This document shows, one piece after another, positions 52,141 through 63,024 of a stretch of 64,000 nucleotides of DNA. The stretch comes from Yoonia sp. (GTDB lineage Bacteria; Pseudomonadota; Alphaproteobacteria; Rhodobacterales; Rhodobacteraceae), in NCBI GenBank assembly GCA_029252195.1, contig JAQXBV010000092.1, positions 1-64,000 of the forward strand. Direction: 5' to 3'. The position numbers and the translations under genes are program-made. The number at the start of each line of letters is the position of its first letter. Position 1 is the stretch's first letter. A model generated the notes under the pieces. That model was given only the letters and a program-made list of their open reading frames with translations, was not told the DNA's origin and searched no databases.

Positions 52141-53640
52141 ATGCAAGAGCTCACCCATTACATCAACGGCGCCCACGTCAAAGGCACGTCAGGCCGATTC
52201 GCTGACGTCTACAACCCCGCCACGGGCGAAGTGCAGGCAAAAGTGCCGCTCGCCAACGCCGCCGAGATGGACATCGCTGTGCAGGCCGCTGCCGCCGCAC
52301 AACCTGCATGGGCCGCCGTGAACCCACAGCGCCGCGCACGCGTCATGATGAAATTTGTCGGCCTTCTGAACGACAACATGGACAAACTCGCCGAGGCCCT
52401 GTCCCGCGAGCATGGCAAGACCCTGCCAGACGCCGCCGGTGACGTACAGCGTGGCCTTGAGGTTGTCGAATACTGCATCGGCGCGCCTGAACTGCTGAAA
52501 GGTGATTTCACCGACAGTGCTGGCCCCGGCATCGACATGTACTCCATGCGGCAGGCGCTTGGCGTATGTGCAGGCATCACGCCCTTCAACTTCCCCGCCA
52601 TGATCCCGATGTGGATGTTCGCGCCAGCCATTGCCTGCGGCAACGCCTTTATCCTCAAGCCATCCGAGCGCGACCCTTCCGTGCCGCTCATGCTGGCCGA
52701 ATTGATGGAAGAAGCAGGCCTGCCAAAAGGCATCCTGCAAGTCGTAAACGGCGATAAAGAGTCCGTCGACGCGATCCTTGACCACCCCGTGATCCAATCT
52801 GTGGGCTTTGTCGGCTCCACTCCCATCGCCGAATATATCTACGGGCGCGGATGTTCCAACGGCAAGCGCGTGCAGTGCTTTGGCGGCGCTAAAAACCACA
52901 TGATCATCATGCCGGACGCCGACCTTGACCAAGCTGCCGACGCGTTGATCGGCGCAGGCTACGGTGCGGCTGGCGAGCGCTGCATGGCAATCTCTGTCGC
53001 CCTGCCCGTGGGTGAGGAGACCGCCGACCGCTTGATCGCCAAACTCGTGCCCCGCATCGAGGCGCTCAAAGTTGGTCCATACACCTCTGGCAAAGATGTC
53101 GACTATGGCCCCGTCGTGACAGCCGCCGCTAAGGCGAACATCCTCAAACTCGTCGAATCCGGCGTGGAGCAAGGCGCAACCCTCGTGGTCGACGGGCGCA
53201 ACTTCTCCTTGCAAGGCTACGAGGACGGCTTCTTTGTCGGCCCGCACCTGTTTGACCACGTCACTCCTGACATGGACATCTACAAAAAAGAGATCTTCGG
53301 CCCTGTCTTGTCCACCATCCGCGCAGGCTCTTATGAAGAAGCCCTCGGTCTGGCAATGTCACACGAATACGGCAACGGCACCGCGATCTATACACGCGAC
53401 GGCGACACCGCCCGCGATTTCGCAAACCGCGTGAACGTCGGCATGATCGGGATCAACGTGCCGATCCCTGTGCCTTTGGCCTACCACACCTTTGGCGGCT
53501 GGAAGAAATCGGCCTTTGGCGACCTCAACCAGCACGGGCCCGATGCGTTCAAATTCTACACGCGCACCAAGACAATTACCTCGCGCTGGCCATCAGGCAT
53601 CAAAGACGGCGGCGAGTTCAACTTCAAGCCGATGGAATAG
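52141..53640 (+). CDS. mmsA: CoA-acylating methylmalonate-semialdehyde dehydrogenase
   Basis: MQELTHYINGAHVKGTSGRFADVYNPATGEVQAKVPL, GAAGERCMAISVALPVG, GGWKKSAFGDLNQHGPDAFKFYTRTKTITSRWP. Confidence 0.97.
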   Translation: MQELTHYINGAHVKGTSGRFADVYNPATGEVQAKVPLANAAEMDIAVQAAAAAQPAWAAVNPQRRARVMMKFVGLLNDNMDKLAEALSREHGKTLPDAAGDVQRGLEVVEYCIGAPELLKGDFTDSAGPGIDMYSMRQALGVCAGITPFNFPAMIPMWMFAPAIACGNAFILKPSERDPSVPLMLAELMEEAGLPKGILQVVNGDKESVDAILDHPVIQSVGFVGSTPIAEYIYGRGCSNGKRVQCFGGAKNHMIIMPDADLDQAADALIGAGYGAAGERCMAISVALPVGEETADRLIAKLVPRIEALKVGPYTSGKDVDYGPVVTAAAKANILKLVESGVEQGATLVVDGRNFSLQGYEDGFFVGPHLFDHVTPDMDIYKKEIFGPVLSTIRAGSYEEALGLAMSHEYGNGTAIYTRDGDTARDFANRVNVGMIGINVPIPVPLAYHTFGGWKKSAFGDLNQHGPDAFKFYTRTKTITSRWPSGIKDGGEFNFKPME

Positions 53641-53660
53641 CGCTTTTCTTAAAAAAACAT

Positions 53661-53693
53661 GTAGGCTGGTGAAACTTAAATGAGCCAGCCTAC
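53661..53693. other. 9-bp perfect stem-loop in mmsA-cupredoxin intergenic (T-run on minus strand)
   Basis: GTAGGCTGG-N15-CCAGCCTAC; minus strand continues ATGTTTTTTT. Confidence 0.55.
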
Positions 53694-53750
53694 GTGGCTC
53701 TTCCGAAAGCGGCACTCAAAACGAGGCTGCACATCGAGAGAGGACTGATT

Positions 53751-54095
53751 ATGACCAATCCAACACGCCGCAATGCCCTGCGCCTTGGCGCTTCCCTTTT
53801 GGCCCTGCCAATTGTCGCCGCCTCCGCAAACGCCGCATCCCACTCCACATCTCATACCGTTGTGATTAAGGGCATGAAATTCACGCCAGCCGATCTCGTG
53901 ATCAACGCGAGCGATACCGTGATGTGGATCAACGAGGACAGCACGCGCCACTCCGCCACCGATTTGAATGGCGCGTTTGATACAGGCCTTTTGTCCGAAG
54001 GAGCTTCCGCAAGCCTCTCTTTTGGCGGCACGGGAACTTTCGGCTACCGTTGCACGCCACATGGCTCCATGCGCGGCACAATCACCATAAATTAA
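53751..54095 (+). CDS. Periplasmic blue-copper (plastocyanin/amicyanin-like) cupredoxin
   Basis: RRNALRLGASLLALPIVAASANA signal; copper ligands in ...STRHSATD... and YRCTPHGSM (H, C, H, M). Confidence 0.9.
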   Translation: MTNPTRRNALRLGASLLALPIVAASANAASHSTSHTVVIKGMKFTPADLVINASDTVMWINEDSTRHSATDLNGAFDTGLLSEGASASLSFGGTGTFGYRCTPHGSMRGTITIN

Positions 54096-54148
54096 AGTCC
54101 AAATCGCACACTTTTAACGTGACCTCCCCACGCGCCCGCGTTAGTATT

Positions 54149-54162
54149 TGAACAAGTGTTCA
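54149..54162. promoter_or_regulatory. Palindromic operator-like site upstream of acyl-CoA dehydrogenase
   Basis: TGAACA-AG-TGTTCA, 18 bp upstream of the start codon. Confidence 0.55.
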
Positions 54163-54180
54163 TTTACTAGCTAGGCCGCC

Positions 54181-55323
54181 ATGGACTTTGCCCTCTCCGA
54201 AGAACAAACAGCCATTTTCGATATGGCAAAGGCATTTGGAGCAGAGCACATCGGACCCAATGCGCGCAAGTGGGAGGCCGCAGGCACCATCCCCAAAACC
54301 CTTTGGCCGGAGCTTGCCGAACTTGGCTTTGGCGGACTTTACGTTTCTGAGGACAGCGGTGGCACGGGGCTTTCCCGCCTTGATGCGACCCTTGTATTCG
54401 AGGCACTCTCGGCCTCCTGTGCCTCTGTTGCGGCATTCCTTTCGATCCACAATATGTGCGCGAAAATGATCGACGATTACGGCTCGGACGATCTTAAATC
54501 CCGCGTCTTGCCCCGCGCCATTTCCATGGAAACCGTGCTCTCTTATTGCCTGACCGAACCCAACTCCGGCTCTGACGCGGCAGCATTGAAAACGCGCGCA
54601 GTGACGACCGAGACAGGCTACACCCTCACTGGCACGAAGGCCTTCATCTCTGGTGGCGGCTATTCGGATGCCTATATCGTCATGGCCAGATCAGGGATGG
54701 ACGGCCCGAAAGGCATCAGTGCGTTTGTGGTTGAGGACGGCGCGGAAGGGCTTTCTTTCGGGGGGCTAGAGGAAAAAATGGGATGGAAATCCCAGCCAAC
54801 CCGCCAAGTGAATTTCGACAATACGGCCGTGACAGCGGACAACTCGCTGGGCGAACTGGGAAAAGGGTTCACCTACGCCATGACGGGGCTCGACGGCGGG
54901 CGGCTGAATATCGCGGCTTGTTCCATCGGAGCGGCCCAATCCGCGCTCGACCAAACGCTGACTTATATGAGCGAACGCAAGGCCTTCGGCCAACCCATCG
55001 ACCAATTCCAAGGGCTGCAATTCCGCCTCGCGGATATGAATATCGCGCTGCAAGCCGCCCGCACTTTCCTGCGGCAAGCCGCTTGGAAACTCGACACAAA
55101 CGCCCCCGACGCCACCGCCTTTTGCGCAATGGCGAAAAAGCTTTGCACCGAAACCGGGTCAGACGTTGCAGACCAATGCCTACAACTGCACGGCGGCTAT
55201 GGCTACCTCGCCGACTACGGAATCGAGAAAATCGTGCGTGATCTGCGCGTCCATCAAATCCTTGAAGGCACCAACGAAATCATGCGGCTCATCACCGCCA
55301 GACATATGTTGCGCAATGACTGA
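54181..55323 (+). CDS. Acyl-CoA dehydrogenase (probable isobutyryl-CoA dehydrogenase)
   Basis: MDFALSEEQTAIFDMAKAFGAEHIGPNARKWE, YCLTEPNSGSDAAALKTRA, LHGGYGYLADYGIEKIVRDLRVHQILEGTNEIMRLI. Confidence 0.93.
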   Translation: MDFALSEEQTAIFDMAKAFGAEHIGPNARKWEAAGTIPKTLWPELAELGFGGLYVSEDSGGTGLSRLDATLVFEALSASCASVAAFLSIHNMCAKMIDDYGSDDLKSRVLPRAISMETVLSYCLTEPNSGSDAAALKTRAVTTETGYTLTGTKAFISGGGYSDAYIVMARSGMDGPKGISAFVVEDGAEGLSFGGLEEKMGWKSQPTRQVNFDNTAVTADNSLGELGKGFTYAMTGLDGGRLNIAACSIGAAQSALDQTLTYMSERKAFGQPIDQFQGLQFRLADMNIALQAARTFLRQAAWKLDTNAPDATAFCAMAKKLCTETGSDVADQCLQLHGGYGYLADYGIEKIVRDLRVHQILEGTNEIMRLITARHMLRND

Positions 55324-56350
55324 CTTAATTATCCGAAAAACAGGCCACGCGGGCCAGATCACCCTCAGCCGACCGCAAGCGCTCAATGCACTCACATACG
55401 AGATGTGCCTCACCCTTGAGGCCACTCTCGACGCGTGGCGCGACGACCCCGATGTGCGGCTCATCCTGATCGACGGCGCAGGCGAGCGCGCCTTCTGCTC
55501 GGGTGGCGACATCGCCGATATGTATAAAAGCGGCCAAACGGGAGATCTTTCTTACGGGCGTAATTTCTGGCGCGATGAATATCGCCTCAACGCCAAAATC
55601 GCGCGTTACCCCAAGCCGATTGTCACCTTCCTGCACGGGTTTACCATGGGCGGAGGCGTTGGTGTCGGGTGCCACGCAAGCCACAGGATCGTCTGTGAAA
55701 CCAGTCAAATCGCCATGCCAGAGGTCACAATCGGCCTGATCCCCGATGTGGGTGGTTCACTTCTTCTGGCCAATGCGCCCGGTTTTACGGGTACCTACCT
55801 TGGCGTTACGGGCGACCGCATGGATGCTGGCGACGCAATTTATGCAGGCTTTGCAGATTTCTTTATTCCACAATTTCAATGGGATGACCTAAAGTCATCC
55901 CTAATTGAGACGGGTCAAACAAACCGTATTAAACCACAAAGTGCACCCGATTCGCGACTGAAGTCGTGGCAAGCCGACCTCTATGGCGCCTTTGCAGGCG
56001 ACACGCTCGCGAGCATCTACGCCAGCCTGTCGACGCGACCAAAACTGGCGCACGCGCAAAAGTTGATGGAACGCAACTCGCCGCTTGCCATGGCCGCCGC
56101 GATCCCGATCATCAACGCGGCACGCTCGGCCAAATCCATCGAGGCGGCCTTGGAAATGGAATACCGCTTCACCTACCGCGCGGTTGCTGACTCCGATTTT
56201 ATCGAAGGCATTCGCGCCGCCATTATCGACCGTGACCGCGCCCCCAAATGGCGCCACGCCTCTTGGGCGGATGTCACTGCAGACGAAATCGCCAAAATGA
56301 CCGCGCCACTCGGTGCGGACGCACTCGACCTTTCTGGAGGAAAATCATGA
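55316..56350 (+). CDS. Enoyl-CoA hydratase/isomerase family (probable 3-hydroxyisobutyryl-CoA hydrolase)
   Basis: ITLSRPQALNALTYEMCLTLEATLDAWRDDPDVRLILIDGAGERAFCSGGDIADMY, LHGFTMGGGVGVGCHASHRIVCETSQIAMPEVTIGLIPDVGGS. Confidence 0.92.
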   Translation: MTDLIIRKTGHAGQITLSRPQALNALTYEMCLTLEATLDAWRDDPDVRLILIDGAGERAFCSGGDIADMYKSGQTGDLSYGRNFWRDEYRLNAKIARYPKPIVTFLHGFTMGGGVGVGCHASHRIVCETSQIAMPEVTIGLIPDVGGSLLLANAPGFTGTYLGVTGDRMDAGDAIYAGFADFFIPQFQWDDLKSSLIETGQTNRIKPQSAPDSRLKSWQADLYGAFAGDTLASIYASLSTRPKLAHAQKLMERNSPLAMAAAIPIINAARSAKSIEAALEMEYRFTYRAVADSDFIEGIRAAIIDRDRAPKWRHASWADVTADEIAKMTAPLGADALDLSGGKS

Positions 56351-57222
56351 ACATTGGGTTTATCGGTCTGGGCAATATGGGCGCGCCAATGGCCGCCAAT
56401 CTGATCAAAGCGGGCCATGATGTGACGGGCTTTGATCTCGTGGCCAGGCCCGACGGGATCGCACTGGCCAGCACCGCCTCCGACGCGGCCAAAGACGCGG
56501 ATGTCGTGATTACGATGCTGCCAAACGGCACAATTCTGCGCGCAGTCGCCGCCGAAATCCATGCCGCTATGAAGATCGGCGCTTTGCACCTCGATTGCTC
56601 GACTGTTGATGTCGACTCTGCGCGGGCAGTATCCCAAGCCGCTGAAAATGCTGGTCTTCTCGCCGTTGATGCGCCGGTATCCGGCGGCATTGGCGGGGCC
56701 ACGGCAGGCACGTTGACGTTCATGGCGGGTGGGTCTGACGCGGCATTTGCCATGGCAAAACCGCTTTTTGATATCATGGGGCAGAAGGCCGTGCATTGCG
56801 GCCCTGCAGGCAACGGCCAAGCCGCGAAAATCTGCAACAACATGATCCTTGGCGTGACCATGATCGCCACTTGCGAGGCTTTTGTTTTGGCCGACAAATT
56901 GGGCCTCGACCGCCAAGCCATGTTTGACGTTGTCTCAACCTCTTCCGGCGCGAGCTGGTCGATGAATGCCTACTGCCCTGCCCCGAACATCGGCCCCAAA
57001 TCCCCTGCGGACAACGACTATATCCCCGGCTTTGCGGCTGAACTCATGCTCAAAGACCTGAACCTAAGCCAAATGGCCGCCCGTGCCGTGGACGCGGACA
57101 CCCCTATGGGTGCAGCTGCAACGGCGCTTTACAAAACGTTCGTCGAAGATGAAGCTGGGCTTGGGCGAGACTTCTCCGCGATGCTCCCCCGCTTCTCCGC
57201 GCGGAGCCGTAAGGACAGCTAG
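56347..57222 (+). CDS. mmsB: 3-hydroxyisobutyrate dehydrogenase
   Basis: MNIGFIGLGNMGAPMAANLIKAGHDVTGFDL, DAPVSGGIGGATAGTLTFMAGG, GPAGNGQAAKICNNMIL. Confidence 0.95.
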   Translation: MNIGFIGLGNMGAPMAANLIKAGHDVTGFDLVARPDGIALASTASDAAKDADVVITMLPNGTILRAVAAEIHAAMKIGALHLDCSTVDVDSARAVSQAAENAGLLAVDAPVSGGIGGATAGTLTFMAGGSDAAFAMAKPLFDIMGQKAVHCGPAGNGQAAKICNNMILGVTMIATCEAFVLADKLGLDRQAMFDVVSTSSGASWSMNAYCPAPNIGPKSPADNDYIPGFAAELMLKDLNLSQMAARAVDADTPMGAAATALYKTFVEDEAGLGRDFSAMLPRFSARSRKDS

Positions 57223-58551
57223 ATGGACGCAACCTTTGCCGAGTTCGCCGCCAGTCTGACGCTAAAAGACATCCCCGATGACGTGATCGGCATCATGCGC
57301 CGCTCATTTCTCGACACGGTGGGCGTCGCGGCCATTGGCAGCACGACGGAGATGGCGAAAATCGGGGTGAAAGTTGCCCCGCTCATCGGCGGCGCGGGCA
57401 AAACATCTGCCCGCATCCTGATAAACGGCACCCGCGTCAGCGCAACCGCTGCGGCGATGGCCGGTGCCATGACCATCGACAGCATCGACGCCCATGACGG
57501 CACATCGCCTTGCAAGGGCCACGCAGGTTCGGCCGTTTTTCCCGCACTCCTAACCCTTGCCGAGACCATGCCCGTAGACGGGCCAACATTCGCCACGCTG
57601 CTCACCATCGGCTACGAAGTCAGCTACCGCGCAGGGTTGGCCCAGCATGCAACCTGCGCCGACTATCACACCTCGGGCGCATGGACGGCTGTGGGCGTGG
57701 GCACGGCCTACGCGCGGGGCCTTGGTCTCGACGCCACACAAATCCGTCATTCTGCGGGAATCGCGGAATATCACGGCCCGCGAAGCCAAATGATGCGCTG
57801 TATTGATCACCCCACAATGCTGCGCGACGGCGTCGGTTGGGGCGCACCCTCTGGCGTCGCCGCCGCCTATCTGGCGCAAGCGGGCTTCACAGGCGCGCCA
57901 GCCCTCACCTGCGAAGACGCTCCGGAATTCTGGGCCGATCTGGGCAGCGCGTGGCGGATCAGCTCCGATACCCACTACAAACCCTACCCCTGTTGCCGCT
58001 GGGCGCATCCGTCCATCGACGCCGCCCGCGACCTGATGCGCGACAATGGCCTGCACCACAAAGACATCGCATCTGTCGAAATCAAGACCTTCTACATGGC
58101 CACGCGGCTGGCCGGGAAAACGCCTGCCACGCCCGACGAATTCGCCTATGGCATCGCTTTCCCCGTGGCCACGATGATCGTACGCGGGCAAATCGGGGTG
58201 CCCGAGTTGGCCAAATCTACGTTGCAAGACCCTGATATATTGCGCATTTCTCAAAACACACAGCTGATCGACGACCCGCATCTGACGGCGATCAGTGTCG
58301 GCAAACGCTGGGCGGAGGTGACAATCATCCTGTGCGACGGACGCCGGTTTGAGGCCGCCCCCCGCAGCCCGCGCGGTGATACCGACATGCCGCTCAGCGA
58401 CGCCGAGATCAGCAAAAAATTCCACCTTTTTGCCGATGAAACGCTGGGCAAAGCACGCGCCAACGAGATCGAAGACCTCGCTGGCCGCTTCGACAGGCTC
58501 GATCAGACAGGCTTTGCCCGCCTGAACGACCTTTGCCTCAGCGCGCCATGA
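57223..58551 (+). CDS. MmgE/PrpD family protein
   Basis: [74 protein letters not shown]. Confidence 0.92.
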   Translation: MDATFAEFAASLTLKDIPDDVIGIMRRSFLDTVGVAAIGSTTEMAKIGVKVAPLIGGAGKTSARILINGTRVSATAAAMAGAMTIDSIDAHDGTSPCKGHAGSAVFPALLTLAETMPVDGPTFATLLTIGYEVSYRAGLAQHATCADYHTSGAWTAVGVGTAYARGLGLDATQIRHSAGIAEYHGPRSQMMRCIDHPTMLRDGVGWGAPSGVAAAYLAQAGFTGAPALTCEDAPEFWADLGSAWRISSDTHYKPYPCCRWAHPSIDAARDLMRDNGLHHKDIASVEIKTFYMATRLAGKTPATPDEFAYGIAFPVATMIVRGQIGVPELAKSTLQDPDILRISQNTQLIDDPHLTAISVGKRWAEVTIILCDGRRFEAAPRSPRGDTDMPLSDAEISKKFHLFADETLGKARANEIEDLAGRFDRLDQTGFARLNDLCLSAP

Positions 58552-61381
58552 GCATCGGCTTGAGATAGCGACCCGTATGGCTCTCGGCCACTTCGGCCAC
58601 TTCCTCGGGGGTGCCCGTCGCGATCACCCGACCACCACCGTCACCGCCCTCGGGGCCGATATCAATGATGTGATCGGCGGTTTTGACCACGTCCAGATTG
58701 TGTTCAATGACCACAACCGAATTGCCCTGATCGACCAGTTCGTGCAGCACTTCCAACAGCTTGCGGACGTCTTCAAAGTGGAGCCCCGTCGTCGGCTCAT
58801 CCAGAATATAAAGCGTGCGGCCCGTCGATTGCCGCGCTAATTCTTTCGACAGCTTGACACGTTGCGCCTCACCACCTGATAGCGTCGTCGCCTGTTGACC
58901 GACCTTGATATAACCCAGACCAACCCGCATCAGCGCGTCCATTTTGGAGCGGATCGACGGCACGGCGGTAAAGAAGCCCTGCGCGTCCTCGACCGTCATA
59001 TCCAGCACATCGGCAATTGATTTACCCTTGAACTTAATTTCCAAAGTTTCGCGGTTGTACCGCGCACCTTTGCAGGTCTCGCAGGTCACATAGACATCGG
59101 GCAAAAAGTGCATCTCGATCTTGATCACACCATCGCCCTGACAGGCCTCGCAGCGCCCGCCCTTGACGTTAAAGCTGAAGCGACCCGGCTTGTAACCCCT
59201 TGCTTTCGCTTCAGGAAGTCCCGCAAACCAATCGCGGATCGGGGTAAATGCCCCCGTATAAGTCGCAGGGTTGGAACGCGGCGTGCGCCCGATCGGGCGC
59301 TGGTCAATGTCGATGACCTTGTCCAGATATTCAAACCCTTTGATCGTCTCGCAAGGCGCAGGCGTCTGGCGCGCGCCATTAAGCTTCATCGAGGCGTTCT
59401 TGAACAGGGTTTCAATTGTCAGCGTCGATTTGCCGCCGCCCGAGACGCCCGTCACACAGACGAATTGCCCCAGCGGATAGTCCACCGTCACGTTCTGCAA
59501 ATTATTACCTGTGGCCTTCACCACGGTCAGCTTCTTTTTCGTGGCCTTGCGGCGCGTAGCAGGTATTTCGATCCGCCGCGCACCCGTAAGGTATTGACCT
59601 GTCAGTGAATTCTGGTCGGCCATAACTTGTGCAGGCGTCCCCTCTGACACAACACGGCCGCCATGCACCCCTGCTCCCGGACCGATATCAAAGACATAAT
59701 CCGCCTCGCGAATGGCCTCTTCGTCGTGCTCCACGACAATCACCGTATTGCCCTGATCGCGCAGGTTTTTCAGCGTGGTTAGCAAGCGGTCATTGTCGCG
59801 CTGGTGCAGACCAATCGACGGCTCGTCGAGCACATACAGCACTCCCGTCAGCCCCGATCCGATCTGACTGGCAAGCCTGATCCGCTGGCTTTCACCACCC
59901 GATAGCGTGCCCGAATTGCGGCTGAGCGACAGATACTCAAGCCCGACGTTATTGAGGAACCCCAGCCGCTCGCGGATTTCCTTCAAAATCGCCTTACCGA
60001 TCTCGTTCTTCTGATTGCTCAGGCTGTCTGGGACGGCCAGACACCAATCGTAAGCTTCCTTGATCGACAATTGCACCACATGGCCCACGTGTTTCTCGCC
60101 GATCTGCACCGCCAAAGCCTCTTGACGCAGGCGGAACCCACCGCAATCCGCACAGTGACGATTGTTTTGATAGGCCTCGAACTCTTCGCGGATCCAGTTG
60201 CTATCGGTCTCGCGGTAGCGGCGCTCCATATTCGGGATCACGCCTTCAAAGGCACGCTCGACTGTATAAACACGGCCGCCCTCGTCATAGCGAAACTTGA
60301 TTTCTTCCTTGCCAGAACCACGCAGGAACACCTCTTGCACTTTCGGGTCAAGATCCTTCCAGCGGGCGTTCTTGTTAAACCCGTAATGCTTGGCAATCGC
60401 CTCGATGGTTTGCAGGAAATAAGGGCTTTTACCCTTGCGCCACGGGGCCAAGGCGCCATCCGCGATTTTCAGCGTGACATCAGGCACCACCAATTGCTCG
60501 TCGAAAAATAGCTCGACGCCAAGGCCGTCACAGCTTGGGCAGGCCCCGAACGGCGCGTTAAACGAAAACAAACGCGGCTCGATCTCGGGGATGGTAAAGC
60601 CGCTCACGGGGCAGGCAAATTTCTCGGAAAACGTATAACGCTCAGGCTCGCCCTCGGCAGGTGCGGTCTCCAAAATCGTGATCCCATCGGCCAGATCAAG
60701 CGCCGTGCGGAAGCTGTCGGCCAGCCGCGTCTCCAGCCCCTCACGGACAACAATCCGGTCCACAACCACATCAATATCGTGGCGCAATTTTTTGTCCAAC
60801 GTCGGCGGCTCATCCAGCTCGTAAAACGTGCCGTCCACCTTCACACGCTGGAAACCCGCTTTGCGCAGTTCCAGAAACTCTTTGCGATACTCACCCTTGC
60901 GGTCGCGGATGATCGGGGCCAGCAGATAGCCGCGGGTGCCACCGGGCAAAGCCATCACGCGGTCCACCATATCCTGCACCTGCTGCGCCTCGATCGGCAG
61001 ACCCGTGGCGGGCGAATAAGGCGTGCCAACGCGGGCAAACAAAAGGCGCAGATAGTCGTAAATCTCGGTGATCGTGCCGACGGTCGAACGGGGGTTCTTA
61101 CTGGTCGTCTTTTGCTCGATCGAAATCGCAGGGCTTAGCCCCGAAATGTGATCCACATCGGGCTTTTCCATCATATCCAAAAACTGGCGGGCATAGGCGC
61201 TCAGGCTCTCGACATAACGGCGCTGGCCCTCGGCATAGATCGTATCAAATGCGAGGCTCGACTTGCCGGACCCCGACAGACCAGTGATCACCACAAGCTG
61301 ATCGCGCGGGATATTCACATCAATATTTTTCAGATTGTGTTCGCGCGCGCCGCGCACCTCGATGTTCTTTAACTCAGCCAC
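58538..61381 (-). CDS. uvrA: Excinuclease ABC subunit UvrA
   Basis: [63 protein letters not shown], two ABC signatures, zinc-binding [14 protein letters not shown]. Confidence 0.98.
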   Translation of the reverse strand: MAELKNIEVRGAREHNLKNIDVNIPRDQLVVITGLSGSGKSSLAFDTIYAEGQRRYVESLSAYARQFLDMMEKPDVDHISGLSPAISIEQKTTSKNPRSTVGTITEIYDYLRLLFARVGTPYSPATGLPIEAQQVQDMVDRVMALPGGTRGYLLAPIIRDRKGEYRKEFLELRKAGFQRVKVDGTFYELDEPPTLDKKLRHDIDVVVDRIVVREGLETRLADSFRTALDLADGITILETAPAEGEPERYTFSEKFACPVSGFTIPEIEPRLFSFNAPFGACPSCDGLGVELFFDEQLVVPDVTLKIADGALAPWRKGKSPYFLQTIEAIAKHYGFNKNARWKDLDPKVQEVFLRGSGKEEIKFRYDEGGRVYTVERAFEGVIPNMERRYRETDSNWIREEFEAYQNNRHCADCGGFRLRQEALAVQIGEKHVGHVVQLSIKEAYDWCLAVPDSLSNQKNEIGKAILKEIRERLGFLNNVGLEYLSLSRNSGTLSGGESQRIRLASQIGSGLTGVLYVLDEPSIGLHQRDNDRLLTTLKNLRDQGNTVIVVEHDEEAIREADYVFDIGPGAGVHGGRVVSEGTPAQVMADQNSLTGQYLTGARRIEIPATRRKATKKKLTVVKATGNNLQNVTVDYPLGQFVCVTGVSGGGKSTLTIETLFKNASMKLNGARQTPAPCETIKGFEYLDKVIDIDQRPIGRTPRSNPATYTGAFTPIRDWFAGLPEAKARGYKPGRFSFNVKGGRCEACQGDGVIKIEMHFLPDVYVTCETCKGARYNRETLEIKFKGKSIADVLDMTVEDAQGFFTAVPSIRSKMDALMRVGLGYIKVGQQATTLSGGEAQRVKLSKELARQSTGRTLYILDEPTTGLHFEDVRKLLEVLHELVDQGNSVVVIEHNLDVVKTADHIIDIGPEGGDGGGRVIATGTPEEVAEVAESHTGRYLKPMLMAR

Positions 61382-61448
61382 TGATCAGCCCCCACAAATG
61401 GTCCTGCCTTACATAACTCGAACCTTGCGAATTGCCATAGCAGAAAGA

Positions 61449-61463
61449 GAACGTTAAGCGAAC
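61449..61463. promoter_or_regulatory. SOS box (LexA operator, GAAC-N7-GAAC) upstream of uvrA
   Basis: GAAC GTTAAGC GAAC, 68 bp upstream of the uvrA start; same form as the site upstream of lexA. Confidence 0.8.
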
Positions 61464-61471
61464 ACGAAAGA

Positions 61472-61508
61472 CAAAAAAGCCCACCCCTTCGACAGGGCGG
61501 GCTTTTGC
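61472..61508 (-). terminator. Rho-independent terminator after lpdA
   Basis: Minus strand AAAAGCCCGCCCtgtcgaaGGGGTGGGCTTTTTTG. Confidence 0.85.
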
Positions 61509-61527
61509 ATTTTTCGCTGCACATAAA

Positions 61528-62922
61528 TCACATGTGAATAACACGCCCGTAAGCGTCCAGCACGCTCTCGTGCATCATTTCGGACAGCGTCGGGTGCGGG
61601 AAGACTGTGTGCATCAAGTCTTCTTCCGTTGTCTCCAACTGGCGCCCGATCACATAGCCTTGGATCAGTTCGGTGACTTCCGCGCCAACCATATGCGCGC
61701 CCAGTAATTCACCTGTTTTGGCGTCGAACACCGTCTTGATCATGCCCTCAGGCTCGCCCAAGGCAATCGCCTTGCCGTTACCGATGAAGGGGAAGCGCCC
61801 GACCTTCACGTCATAGCCTTTTTCCTTGGCTTTGGCTTCGGTATACCCCACAGAGGCGACCTGCGGATGGCAATAGGTGCAGCCCGCGATGCTTTCGGGC
61901 TTGACCGGATGCGCATGCATCCCCGCCATCAATTCGGCAACCATCACGCCCTCGTGGGATGCCTTGTGCGCGAGCCATGGAGCGCCAGCGATATCGCCAA
62001 TCGCATAGAGGCCCTCAACGCCCGTGCGGCAATATTCATCCGTCACAACATGGGTGCGGTCGATCTTGACGCCGAGTTCCTCAAGGCCCAGATCCTCGCA
62101 GTTGCCCACGATCCCAACGGCAGAAATCACGGTGTCAAATTCGTGCTTTTCAACCTTGCCGCCCACTTCGATATGCGCGGTGACGGTGCCTTTGCCACGG
62201 TCAAGCTGCTTGACCATGGCCTTTTCCATGATCTTCATGCCCTGCTTCACAAACTGCTTTTTGGCGAAGGCAGAAATCTCGGCATCTTCCACAGGCAACA
62301 CGCGGTCCATGACCTCAACCACGGTCGTGTCAGCACCCATCGTATTGTAAAAGCTGGCAAATTCGATGCCAATCGCGCCAGATCCGATGACCAACAGCTT
62401 CTTTGGCATATGCGGCGGCTGGAGCGCATGGCGGTATGTCCAGACCAGTTGACCGTCGGCCTCAAGGCCTGGCAATTCGCGTGCGCGCGCACCCGTGGCC
62501 AGCACGATATTCTTGGCTGTCAGCTCTTCTGCGCCCTTGTCGGTCGTAACCGAAACCTTGCCCTTGCCCGTCAATTTGGCGGTGCCCATGAAGGTCGTGA
62601 CTTTGTTCTTTTTCATCAAATGGCTGATGCCGCCCGAAAGCTGGCCCGCGACCTTGCGGCTGCGCTCGACCACTTCGCCCAGATCGAAATTCGGCTTTTC
62701 AACGGAAAGACCGAACTCTTTAGCGCGGTGCATAAGGTGGAAGACCTCCGATGATCGCAGCAAGGCTTTCGTTGGAATACAGCCCCAATTCAGGCAGATC
62801 CCGCCCATATTCTCACGCTCCACAATCGCAACATTCATGCCCAACTGGGCCGCGCGGATTGCCGCAACATACCCCCCCGGGCCTGCGCCAATAACGATCA
62901 GATCAAAGTTCTTCGCGGCCAT
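61528..62922 (-). CDS. lpdA: Dihydrolipoyl dehydrogenase
   Basis: MAAKNFDLIVIGAGPGGYVAAIRAAQLGMNVAIVERENMGGICLNWGCIPTKALLRSSE. Confidence 0.96.
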   Translation of the reverse strand: MAAKNFDLIVIGAGPGGYVAAIRAAQLGMNVAIVERENMGGICLNWGCIPTKALLRSSEVFHLMHRAKEFGLSVEKPNFDLGEVVERSRKVAGQLSGGISHLMKKNKVTTFMGTAKLTGKGKVSVTTDKGAEELTAKNIVLATGARARELPGLEADGQLVWTYRHALQPPHMPKKLLVIGSGAIGIEFASFYNTMGADTTVVEVMDRVLPVEDAEISAFAKKQFVKQGMKIMEKAMVKQLDRGKGTVTAHIEVGGKVEKHEFDTVISAVGIVGNCEDLGLEELGVKIDRTHVVTDEYCRTGVEGLYAIGDIAGAPWLAHKASHEGVMVAELMAGMHAHPVKPESIAGCTYCHPQVASVGYTEAKAKEKGYDVKVGRFPFIGNGKAIALGEPEGMIKTVFDAKTGELLGAHMVGAEVTELIQGYVIGRQLETTEEDLMHTVFPHPTLSEMMHESVLDAYGRVIHM

Positions 62923-63024
62923 ATTCGGTCCTCCAAATCTCAAGTTAGTTTGATGTTAAACTATATTTCCAAAGACCTCTAGTGACCTTGGGTCATGACA
63001 GCCATACGGTGGGCGCAAGGCGCG

